NCBI GenBank assembly: GCA_963971425.1
Contig: OZ020524.1
Span: 11,783,845-11,847,844, forward strand
Source of the DNA: Bryoerythrophyllum caledonicum
Lineage: Eukaryota > Streptophyta > Bryopsida > Pottiales > Pottiaceae
Direction of reading: 5' to 3'
DNA length: 64,000 bases
The stretch's first letter is position 1. Every line of letters starts with the position of its first letter. The translations under genes and the position numbers were made by a program. A model generated the notes under the pieces. It worked only from the letters and a program-made list of their open reading frames with translations. It had not been told where the DNA came from and did no database searches. This document shows positions 1-9,485 of this stretch, in pieces.

Positions 1-261
1 TATGTCCAATCCCCCATCCAGTCAATTGTCCCTGTGATTGTAAATGTTTCAATTAAAGCATGGTATGAATAAGATGAAATGTTGACATGGCAGTGGTAAA
101 CTATTAAAAGGTTATGTAAAATGTACCACATATTTACACAAAAGTTGAACTAAATTTATTGTTCAATGAGAAGGGGAATATGAAGCTCCCCTATCCACTG
201 GGGCAAGTTTGAAGGTCCAACATAATTAATTCTCAATAATCTATCCATCTTCCTTTGGTTT

Positions 262-677
262 GGCCAGGGCGAACTAACCCCCTCGCTGGGACTTACCTGA
301 GGGGGTCACAAGGTGGTGGGGCCAAACTTGGCCTCTATTTTGTTTTTGGATGGGGCCCTATTTATAGCAAGGGAAGGTCATGTGGGGTAAACAACGGCCG
401 TAGGACCCAAATTTGTCCAAAAAGTCCATTAAAAGACTTTGGACCAGGGCTTTTTTTTTTGGCGACACTCTAACAAATTCGCTTTGCTGTGAGATGTGAG
501 TTGGATAAAATTTTGGAAGGAAGATATGTCACAGGCCGAAAGAGAATCTGGCGAATGAAAAAAAAAAAACGCTACTCTAGACCCCCCAAAATAAGAGGGC
601 CAAAAAAATGACCCCATGCAATTAAGACAGGGCCCACCTCGGGTAAGTCCCAGCGAGGGGGTCAATTTGCCTTGGCC
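262..677. mobile_element. Mutator-like MITE, copy 1 (carries an extra insert)
   Basis: The terminal inverted repeat begins GGCCAGGGCGAACTAACC and the other end reads back as GGCCAAGGCAAATTGACC. Both run on into the CCCCCTCGCTGGGACTTACC block. Flanking 9-bp repeats ctttggttt (253-261) and ctttggctt (678-686) match at 8 of 9 positions, which fits a 9-bp target duplication. Compared with the ~280-bp copies near 12.8 and 14.9 kb, this copy has about 130 bp of unrelated sequence around 440-570. It has no coding capacity. The Mutator-like assignment rests on duplication length only. Confidence 0.75.
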
Positions 678-682
678 CTTTG

Positions 683-1680
683 GCTTCTAGTACAACTTCT
701 AGCCATGCTTTCCAAAAGTTTTCTACAATCATCTGGAGTGGTAGAAGAGAAGGTTTCTCTCACATTAGCCAACAATTCTCATATCCTCTGTTTGTAAATC
801 ATATATAATTAATCACCTTCTCAAAATTGCCTCTACATGCCCAATGGGATTAATGTCTGGTGATTGAGCATGGTTGAGCAAGCCATGATAGGAGATCAAA
901 CGGTTGTGTAGAAAACTACTAATTCATACTACAAGAGGTGTTTGTATGTACATTGTTTTGCTGGAAGATGACTTTTGTTTGGGTCTAATTTCAACTTTTG
1001 AATTGAACCGTAGAGATTTTCCTCCAAATTTCTCTTGTAACCATGTTGATTGAGGTGGCTTTGAACCCAATGTATCGTACTAGGTCCATTTATAAACATA
1101 GATCCCCATCTCAGAATTAAACCACCACCATGTTTTACATTAGAAATTAAAATTTGCTTTGACATTTCCTCTAGATCATGAGTTTAACGATGAACTCTTT
1201 TATATGAACAAAAGCTATTAATTTTGGACTCATCTAAGAAATTTATTGCATGACTCTAATCATTAGTAGTCAAATATTGATCATGTTATGCGAATTCTAA
1301 GCGAGCATTCATTTTTTGCTTCGAGAGATGTGCTTTCTTTTGTTTTTGACAAAAGTGTAAACTTGCTCTATAATGTGCACAACTTGCAATAACATCGCTA
1401 CTACTCCATAAACATCTCTCATCTATTTTAGAGCGTCTCTTACATTACCTGCCTTTTCCGTAGTCAAATTGTTTACAACAGACTTTTCTATTCTATACTT
1501 CATCTTTCCGGGTCTACAACTAAGAGTTTTGCATCTGAAAAATGCTTCGCTTTGAATCTTTGAACATTTGGCTTTCTAACATGGAATACTTTTGCAACAT
1601 TTCTGACACTAAATTGATTCTAGAAGCAAAAAAAGTCCAATAATGCCCACGTCATCTTTTCTCGTGAGTTTGAGTAAAGA
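683..1680 (-). pseudogene. Decayed Tc1/mariner (Tc1-type) transposase
   Basis: Reading the minus strand, several Tc1-type transposase landmarks appear in the right order but in shifted frames: a DESKIN block (first catalytic Asp region) near 1225, then NVKHGGGLILRWG (1110-1150), then AQSPDINPIGHVEAILRR near 800-860 (the third catalytic region, usually SPDLNPIE), and a C-terminal TPDDCRKLLESM block near 700-740. Stops and frameshifts separate these pieces, and the middle DNDPKH-type block is not recognisable, so the gene is dead. The longest open piece is 929-1165. Tc1-type (NPIE) transposases are not typical of flowering plants, where mariner-like elements have another signature. Confidence 0.75.
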
Positions 1681-1699
1681 GGAAACTAGATACATATAT

Positions 1700-2370
1700 T
1701 TTACAAATGGTGAAGCAACTTCAGCAAAAATGAAGCAATCCACAATAACTTGGCTAATATTTCATGTCCATATGTATTGACAAGAGGTGCAAATCCCAAT
1801 GAAGTAGATGAAGAGGATAAATTATCCAAACTAACAATTGATAAATTTCTATGTAGAGTATTGAACAAGTTTTGAGTTATCTTGTAATCTTGTAATTTGG
1901 CTTCAAAACCTCTACTGTTGAACGTATTTATCTTATAGAATACATCGAGATACTAGATAGTGTTAGCCTCACAAGATTTGTTCCAATGCGGAATTGTCAT
2001 ATGAAACGTGTGTTAAGATTTCATTTAATGTATTAGATTTTTTTGAAAAGGACCTTAATGTTCAAAATGTGTTTCATTATTTCATATTAGTTAGTTAATC
2101 ATTCCAAAAAATGAATATATGTACATGTACACAAATATCATTAAACAAAGGTTTTGACTTTTAAAACATTCACCAAGACCTTGAAGAGCTTCAAATAGTA
2201 AAATTGACATGCATGTGGTTCTCCAATTATCCTCTGAACCTTCAAAAGATAAAGTAGTCCAATAGAACCAACATGGAATTAAAAAGGAAAAAGTAATCCA
2301 ATACGATCGACATGGAATTACAGACTCTCTAGAGTCTAACCTTTACATACAAGAGGTGAAAAAGGACTAA
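1700..2370. other. AT-rich spacer, no gene seen
   Basis: AT-rich sequence with no long open frame and no recognised motif. It may hold the ruined 5' part of the Tc1-type element, but I could not find its terminal repeats. Confidence 0.4.
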
Positions 2371-2876
2371 GGGACGGTTTACACGATGGACCACAGAGAT
2401 TGACCACGGCCCTCTAAAATCTGTGATTGGCCAAGGAAGTCGTCCCGGCTCGAGTTCGCTTTACACTACCTTGAAAAAAAAAGATTGACTACGGAGTTCA
2501 AGGTAACCTAAGTATGCTATTTTCTGCCAGGTGGATAATGTCTCTTTGTCCATCGAGTTTTCTATCGGGTCAAGGCAAAGAGGTCAACTCGACGGAAATC
2601 AAGGGGGCCGTTGGGCTGAAAATCACACATTGGCTAAAATTCATTTTATTTACCAAATTTTTTATTATTATTTTCCTATATTTTTAGATATACACTAGAA
2701 AAAGTCAGCTCATATTTTTCCCAAACCAAATCCACTTTACACTATGAGAAGTGACCAAGACACTCAAATAATGGTTTTTTTATTTTTCATGGTCACGGCT
2801 CTAAACCAAGAGCCATGACCATTAAAGAAATGATTTCTCTTGGTCAATCTTCATGGTCCATAGTGCAAACCGCCCC
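2371..2876. mobile_element. PIF/Harbinger-like MITE (506 bp)
   Basis: The ends are inverted repeats: GGGACGGTTTACACGATGG on the left, and GGGGCGGTTTGCACTATGG read inward from the right. Homology continues through GACCA...GATTGACCA. The element is flanked by TAA on both sides (2368-2370 and 2877-2879), the 3-bp duplication typical of PIF/Harbinger elements. No open frame is present inside. Confidence 0.75.
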
Positions 2877-2910
2877 TAACTTACATTTGCCTCTGATTTG
2901 TGGACACTAA

Positions 2911-3735
2911 GGGGTTGTTTACATCTAGATGGTTAGGGCTGGAGCCCAAAAAATTCCCAAGCTCTGATTGGAATAAAGAATTGGTACCACGGAAATGGGT
3001 TTAGATCAAGCAAAATGCAGGATGTGGCCCAAAGTTTTTTCCGTGGATAAGAAATCTAGTTGGAATCCTACATGGCAGATTTGAATAGTGTTTTACATAA
3101 CTTAAGGAGACTTATTTCCTACAACCTCTAGGAGGTTGTATTTCAGGAAGGCCAAGAGAGTATTTTTCAGAACCTATTTCAGCCAATCATTTATAATATT
3201 TTACTACTGACATTTACTGTTGACATTTACTGCTGACATTCACTGCTGAAATTTACATTTATTGCTGACATTTACTATTGACATTTATTGCTAAAGTTTA
3301 CATTTACTGCTGAGGTTTACATTTATTGTTGACATTTATTGCTAAAGTTTACATTTACTGCTGAGGTTTACATTTATTGCTGACATTTATTGCTGACATT
3401 TGCGGCTGAAGTTACGTTTACGTTTTTGTAATTTAAATTCATTTGGAAATTCACAAATTTCTTTTGAAGATGTAATCTAACCATACTACAAATTCTTTCA
3501 CTATGGGGTAGCTCTCAAAAGAGCCCATTTTCATATAACTACTTAGAAATTCAATCCAAGTACACAATGGGCCACAACCCTTTTATTCGGGTTTACACCT
3601 AAACTTTGGGCCACAACCCACTTAGAACTCCCCTGTTTGGTGGAAGGTACCCAACTTACAATGATTTCATCCTTCAAACAGATTACCACTTGTGTCTATG
3701 GGCTCCAACCCAAACCTTTAGGTGTAAACATCCTC
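2911..3735. mobile_element. PIF/Harbinger-like MITE (825 bp) with internal tandem repeat
   Basis: The left end starts GGGGTTGTTTACATCTAGA, and the right end read inward starts GAGGATGTTTACACCTAAA. Both then reach a shared GGAGCCCA block. The flanks are TAA (2908-2910 and 3736-3738). It has the same GGG-N-TTTACA terminal signature as the neighbours at 2371 and 4574. The centre holds a tandem microrepeat. Confidence 0.75.
3200..3415. repeat. Tandem microrepeat of the type ACATTTACTGCTG
   Basis: About fifteen imperfect units built on acatttactgctga / acatttattgctga, with some units extended by aagttt or aggttt. It lies wholly inside the MITE at 2911-3735. Confidence 0.85.
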
Positions 3736-3738
3736 TAA

Positions 3739-3813
3739 TGTAGTGGTGGAACAATCAGACACTCTAATCACTCTGGCTCCCTTTGGGGACCAGAATTCTT
3801 CTTCTTCTTCTGT
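3739..3813 (+). mobile_element. 5'-truncated SINE-like copy with (TTC)n tail
   Basis: It matches the 3' half of the family seen at 13306 and 17535: agtggtggaacaa, then a cactctaatcact block, a small hairpin (ggctccctttggggacc), and the tail ttcttcttcttct. It starts immediately after the Harbinger-like MITE end. Confidence 0.6.
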
Positions 3814-4317
3814 CTCTCACATGGGGCAGTTGCTAAATATTTTTCGTTGCGGCCTAAGTAGGCGAACCGTTAAGCCCCAATGATTAATTCCATCTCCAAA
3901 AAGCTCCCCAAAATTCCTTTTCTACAGTAAATTGAATAAAACCATTAAGTCCACCAACTTGTGTGGGCCCTAATTTGGTGCGGCGATATGGAAGCAGCAA
4001 AATGGGCTGCAAAAAAACACACCCCATACCCCCCCACCCTCACTCAACATGCCAAGAAAACTAGAGCCAATTATGACTTCCCTAATACAGGAATGGAATA
4101 ACCCTAATATAAACCCTAAACCCTATGGAAGTGGATAGAACGATGGGTAACCTGCTGGCCGCTTTTGGGGGCGGGAACGCATAACTCGAGAACCGGAATT
4201 CCTAGTCTATTCCGAGAATGGAACAGGAATTCCCCTCGTGAACGAGCGCGGGAACGACCTGCCTGGGTCGGTTTCCTACCTACCAACCATCCTAAATAAA
4301 AATGTTTGCTCATTCTC

Positions 4318-4522
4318 TCCACTACACTAAAATTGATGTTTAGTGTTGTGGTACTATTGTTTACAATTTTCACCTTTGATGAAGATTTTTACTGAGAGCA
4401 CAACTATCTATACTACTACTCAAAAATGAGGGTGATCATTGTTGGTAGGAATGTTCATTGAGAGTAAAAGCTATAATATTTATAAATCATTTAGTGTGGT
4501 GACACAAAACATCAATTTTAGA
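4318..4522. mobile_element. Short inverted-repeat element (unoccupied relative of the piggyBac insertion site)
   Basis: The ends are inverted repeats (CTACACTAAAATTGATGTTT on the left; CTAAAATTGATGTTTTGTGT read inward from the right). Its centre (about 4370-4480) matches both flanks of the piggyBac element at 19412-19518 and 24912-25036, so it is a paralogous copy without the insertion. Confidence 0.7.
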
Positions 4523-4573
4523 ATTTTGACCTTGTTATTTTTTACCTTTTTTTTTTTGTCTTTGAGTATATGA

Positions 4574-5025
4574 GGGCCTCTTTACATTAGAAACGAGAAG
4601 CCTCCAGCCAAACTCCACTTGGGCCATGGCACATTCTTGAGAGGCCAATCCTTGAGAAGCCATGGCCTTTGGGTGTGGTGTAAAGTGAGAGAAGGCCAAA
4701 AGCTCCAATGTTGAGCTTTTTCAAAATTCATCTTTAAATATATTAAATGATTGGTTGTGAGTTTTTTGGCCAATGGCCCCCCGGATTTTTAGTTGGGCCC
4801 ACCTCTTGAGGTAGGCCTAACTGTAATTCCGGGGGGCCCTCATTATTATGTACTTTTGTTGCCACGGAGGACAAAAGTGTTGTCCATGTCATTTTCTCCT
4901 CTTTCGTCCCTTGGGCTGAAAAAATCGGATGTAAAGTGACATTCTTTGGTCTTCTCGATTTCTACGTCTCCCATTGGCTGAAATTTCTCTCCTCGCGGCC
5001 TCTGGCCTCTAGTGTAAAGAGGCCC
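4574..5025. mobile_element. PIF/Harbinger-like MITE (452 bp)
   Basis: The left end is GGGCCTCTTTACATTAGA and the right end read inward is GGGCCTCTTTACACTAGA. TGA flanks both ends (4571-4573 and 5026-5028), a 3-bp duplication. It is the third element of the GGG-N-TTTACA group within 2.7 kb. The short open frames inside it are not supported as genes. Confidence 0.75.
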
Positions 5026-5094
5026 TGAGTAACTAAGAACCATTTAACCTTGAAAGGACCAAATTTTAGAGATTCCTCTATAATGCCTTGGTCC

Positions 5095-6027
5095 TTAACC
5101 CTTAAAGGACTAAGAGGACCAAAACGGTCCTCTGCTGAATTTGGGCAGGTACCTATGATTCGAAAAAAAATCCTTTTTAATTGGATTTATTTTTCAAGAT
5201 AGGATCTGATAAGAGCTTCGTGGAGATATTTTTTAATTTTTTTTGGATTTGTGGTTTGAAAGTTGGTACCACTTAAGCCAAAAGTGGGGACTCCGGGCAC
5301 CTCTAAAAATTTTGACAAAAGTTTCTATTGACATTGAGATTTTTCACACATATAAAGAATATTTCCTTCTTTAGAAATTTTCCAAATTTTTTTTTGTCTT
5401 TAGTGTAAAAAGGCATTATATTCCAAGTCAAACATTTTCACACATTGTCGGGCAACCCGGGAAAAAAAATTCATCTTTTCTACATAAAACCTAGAGATCT
5501 TCATATTTTTCACTTTTTATTTTTTCAACAACAATATGTGGTGAAAACCTTCTTATTGACCGTTTGGATTATCATTCGAATACATACGTAGTTCACAAAA
5601 AAATAAAACGTGAAATGGCAATTTTTGAACCTCCACTCCTTGCACACTTGTTTTGAATATGCTACACCGCTTTTTTACCTCTTAAAATTAGTGTGTTGGG
5701 AAATAACATCATGCTTAAGACAATGGTAAAAGATTTAGACCTTGTACAATGCAAAAATTTGATACAAAATGAAGTCAAAGTCAGCTGATCTACTCAACGC
5801 AGGGATGAAAATGAACCATTGTTTTGACTTTAAACACTAAAATCTATCAATCCGTGCGGTGGATTGCAACCAAAATTTGATGACATGATTATATGGAAGT
5901 CTATTTTAAGATCTTACGGTTTAAAATCCGAAATTCACTTTAAAATGTGATTTTCATGTCTCTTTTTGGTAGTGGCAGTTTTGGACTGGTTTTAGAGCGA
6001 AATAGGTCGTCGTCCTTTAGGGGTTAA
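5095..6027. mobile_element. piggyBac-like non-autonomous element PB-1 (~930 bp)
   Basis: It starts TTAACCCTTAAAGGACTAAG and ends TCCTTTAGGGGTTAA, so TTAA target sites enclose inverted ends of the CCCCTAAAGGACCA type. The interior matches 18058-18992 over most of its length (blocks such as aagagcttcgtggagatatt, acatataaagaatatttcc, ccgtgcggtggattgcaacc). A damaged relative of the shorter subfamily appears to lie just to its left (5043-5098). No protein is encoded. Confidence 0.8.
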
Positions 6028-6527
6028 GAGGTAAAAGCTTATTTTAGTAAATGAGAAAAACAAGAAAGGAGGTGAAAAAAATCTTGGTCATGGTTTCACT
6101 ATTATATAATTTTGTTACATGACCTTGCAACGTCATCAATTCAATGTCTTGAATTTCACTACTATCATCTTCATATCATTTATTGTCATTCTAGATGAAT
6201 GTCATATTCATGTCCTCTCAATATTCTCTTGACGTTATGTTGGTGTTACTTACATGCCATTTAGACTACAATACGTAGAGATCAATATCGTACATAATGA
6301 GTTCACGATGGAAAATGTCCTATTTTTTGGGAATATTTCAAGAGGTTTGTGTGGGTGATACCCATGTAATTCCAAGATGATACCCGTGCAATGCCTAGGT
6401 GATATCCATTGTACCCAAACCCATCTGCAGAAAGGGAAAATATTTAGTTCAATAAGTAGGTGCAAGAAATGACCACTATGTAATTTACGATTATTTCCAT
6501 GTAATTTTTCATGGATTTGCCTAAATA
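6028..6527. other. AT-rich spacer, no gene seen
   Basis: There is no supported gene. The minus-strand open frames here (6250-6641) run into the adjacent inverted-repeat element and show no recognisable domain. Confidence 0.4.
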
Positions 6528-6772
6528 CCCCAGTCGAGCATGGGTCGGGCGCCAGGCTTGGAAGGGTAAGGGAGGATAGGGACATAACCGGCCCCTATTT
6601 TTATATTGGAGGGGGGCCCTATTTGATCCTAGGGGGGGCATCGAGGGTAATATGAGGCTACAAACCCCAATTTTGTCAAAAAAATCCCCAAAAAGCCTCT
6701 AGAACCCTAAATCGGGCAGGTCCAGAAAAAGGTCTTGCTCAAGCCTAGCGCCCGACCCACACTCGACCAGGG
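6528..6772. mobile_element. Inverted-repeat MITE related to the Mutator-like family
   Basis: Left end CCCAGTCGAGCATGGGTCGG, right end read inward CCCTGGTCGAGTGTGGGTCG, so inverted ends of about 31 bp. The interior (ggcccctatttttatattgg, caattttgtcaaaaaaatcc) resembles the interior of the Mutator-like MITEs at 262, 12804 and 14878. No clean target duplication was found. Confidence 0.6.
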
Positions 6773-7259
6773 TGAATAAGGAGATCCATTTTTCACATCC
6801 TTGGAGCATTTTTCAACTTGAAAGATTCATTTTTATAGTAAATGATCACGACATTAGAATAACTTCATTAAATCATCAAGTTGATTATATTGATGTCATC
6901 ACGAGATGAATTGAAGCAATCAGATCTGATGTTGAATGGCTGGATCATGGGCTGGGAATAAAAATAGTTTGAGAGTCATTGAATGTCCAAGTTGCTCATG
7001 TGAAATGGAGCCCTCTTTCATGAGATTCCTGATTGGGAACCTGGGTGCAAGTGGGACAGCACTGCAACCCCGTAGGTAGGTACTGTACACTATACTGCTA
7101 CCGACCGACCAGGTGAGATGCCGCCTGGCAACTTGCAACTTGCACAAGAAGACGCTGCAGCGCCCACCATCTCCCCCAAATACATGCGCCCTTTCTCACT
7201 GTTTTCTCGCCAACTTCTCGTCTCATGCTCACGCTTGTGGTGATCCCTCTCCGACCTAG

Positions 7260-7720
7260 AACTGTTGCATTGGTGGAATGTGATCTAGACAGTCTCCTGG
7301 ACCAGATGTTGATAAACTTCGTGACTGGAACAAGTGTGAGAATTCGGGATCCACTCTTTTGGATCAGGTGTTGATGAACTTGTGATGACTGGAGCGTTGT
7401 TGTGAGCTCGAAACCAGGTTGCTAGGATCTAGATACAGACATTTCTGGATCAGGTGTTGTTGATATGTTTGTGCCTGGAATCACGTTGGTTAGTGAGTGA
7501 GTGAGTGAGTGAAGAAGTGCAGAGTGTGAATCCCGGGTCACTGGGATCTAAATACTAGCCACTTCTGGATAAGGCGTTTGATTCATTTTTCAAGCCTGGA
7601 ACATGTTGGTTAGTCAGTGAGGGAGGAAGAGAAAAGAGTCTGAATCTAGTGCTAGAAAACAGGTCACCACTCTTCCGGCGCAGGCGTTGATTGAATTTTG
7701 GCTAGTGAGTGAGTGAGTGG
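7260..7720 (+). repeat. Degenerate ~100-bp tandem repeats upstream of the CSU1-like gene
   Basis: The block tctggatcaggtgttgatga-cttgtg-ctggaac recurs in variant form near 7293, 7360, 7445, 7565 and 7675, each followed by a gttggttagtgag or aattcgggatc-type stretch. The gtga repeats at 7490-7520 and 7700-7720 are part of it. It lies about 250-700 bp upstream of the start codon, so it could belong to the promoter or 5' leader. Confidence 0.6.
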
Positions 7721-7958
7721 GTGGGGGGAGGAGGAGGAGGGAGAAGAAGTGTAGCCCGGAAGCAGGTCGCCGCGATCTAGACACGGAGGTGTTGTGACCA
7801 GGTTCATCATGTTGGACTGTGAGCTCGTCAGCGCCAAGGCTCTCACTCGCTGCTGGATGTGGACGCTTTTACATACCCCTTCGGCGCATTAAGACGTTTT
7901 CCGGGGGGGGATTTGGTGGAAATATCTTAATCGAGTTGCAGTAGTTGGATCGACGAGA

Positions 7959-8856
7959 ATGCCACAGCGGCACCCCAAGAACAACCATGATCTGCAGCAG
8001 CTGTTCTTCGCCTTCGATGAGAGGAGGAAGTCAGGAGGGTGTCATGGGAGCGCTCAGAGGGAGCGCCTTTTCAACGCGTGCAGCATCTGCTTGCAGGCTG
8101 TCATCGCCCCCTTGAGCTGCAGCAAGGGCCATCTCTTCTGCAAAGAATGCATCTTTGAGTGCTTGCTGGCCCAGAAGAAGAACATCAAGAAGTGAGTTGT
8201 TGAATCCATCTCAACGCATGAGTGCAACTTCCGGTGGAATACTTGCCAGAACAGCTTCTTCTAGGTACAATGAGAAATTCAATCACAAGAGAAGTTTGAC
8301 TGATCGTGTTTCTTAGTTGCGTGTTTTCAGAAAGCTAGCGTCGTTTACACACCGAGAGAAGAGTCCCGACAAAGACGAAGAGTTGAAGCAGCGCGACCTG
8401 GACACGTTCGACGCCTCGCAAGACGTCGACCGCCACGTTCCCAACACTAGCAGCAGCAGCAGCACTAGCAGCATCCAGCGCGTCTCCTCGTATGAAGAGG
8501 AGGCGCTGCGCACCATGAAGGCCTTCTGGCTGCCCTCCACCGACGTCACGGTGGACCTGCAGCAGCAGCAGCAGCGCGCCGTGATACCGGCGCCCTCGTT
8601 CGACACCTTCTGCCCGGAGGGCCACGAGAAGCTGACACTCATGGACCTGTTCCAGATTGCCTTCACCATGGACGACCAAGATCGCGTCGTGTGCCCCTCA
8701 TGTTCCGTCACGCTCACTGGTGCGCCCGTCGCGCTGGCGGCGATCAGCACCTGCGGCCATGTGCTCTGCAAAAGATGTGCGGACCAGGTTGTAAAAGAGT
8801 GCCTGGTTTGTCACAAACCCTGCAAAGCCAAGAATGTGGTCGTGCTGGGAGATTAA
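7959..8856 (+). CDS. CSU1: CSU1/NOSIP-like RING-finger protein (E3 ubiquitin ligase family)
   Basis: Two exons, 7959-8191 and 8331-8856, give 252 aa. The intron starts gtgagt and ends ttttcag, and phase closes. The N-terminus MPQRHPKNNHDL, the QRERL segment, the Cys-rich block CSICLQ...C..GHLFCKEC and AQKKNIKK follow the plant NOSIP/CSU1 order. So do EEEALRTMKAFWLPS, CPEGHEKLTL and the C-terminal RING (CPSC, CGHVLCKRC, CLVCHKPC). In Arabidopsis, CSU1 is a RING E3 ligase that limits COP1/SPA activity in light signalling; animal NOSIP binds nitric oxide synthase. This copy appears shorter than the Arabidopsis protein, with residues missing between QRERL and the first Cys pair and a short linker. 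The neighbour on the other strand converges on it, leaving about 630 bp between the stop codons. Confidence 0.88.
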
Positions 8857-9485
8857 GTGGATTCTCTGGACCACACGAGCAGGATCTGGAAACCACCACC
8901 TCTTTCAAATGTGTAGATAGCGCGACCGAAGGTGTAGTTGCGTGAGAAGTATCATGTTTGATCCACAAGCAGAGTTGGAGAAATTTTTGTCTTCGATGAC
9001 ATCGAAATTACTTTGCTGATTCTTCACTTCTCGTTTGTAACTGCTCGGTTTATAGTAGACCTTGTGAAGCGAAGAATACAAGCAGATTTGCAGGAATTAC
9101 GCTGTCCTATGGCTTTGATGAGGAGTAGGAGATCGATGTTACTTTGTCCTGTACATTTACGAGGATTCTTTTTATTTTATCTTCATGAATCTGTCGCTGT
9201 AGTTTGATTGCAGTGTGTTGTGAAGGAAGGGTTTGCCGGTACACGTACTCATTCCTAAGTCATACGTTGAGGAAACTTTGAAACAATTTCTTCTTGAAGC
9301 GATGATACAAGTTCCCATCACAGCGCTCTTCACCGTTGTACACCTCGGAATTAGGTGATATCATACACAAACTACGGAGCCTCTAAAGAAGTACAATAAA
9401 GTTCCATTCTCTTCTCTACATCAATTACCGGTTGTAGCACATCACTAAAACGCAATTTTCTTACCTAGGCTACTAGCAATTGGTT

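Noticed and set aside
8313..8771. Minus-strand frames opposite the CSU1-like second exon
   Set aside because: They are shadows of a GC-rich coding exon, without domains or splice-linked partners.
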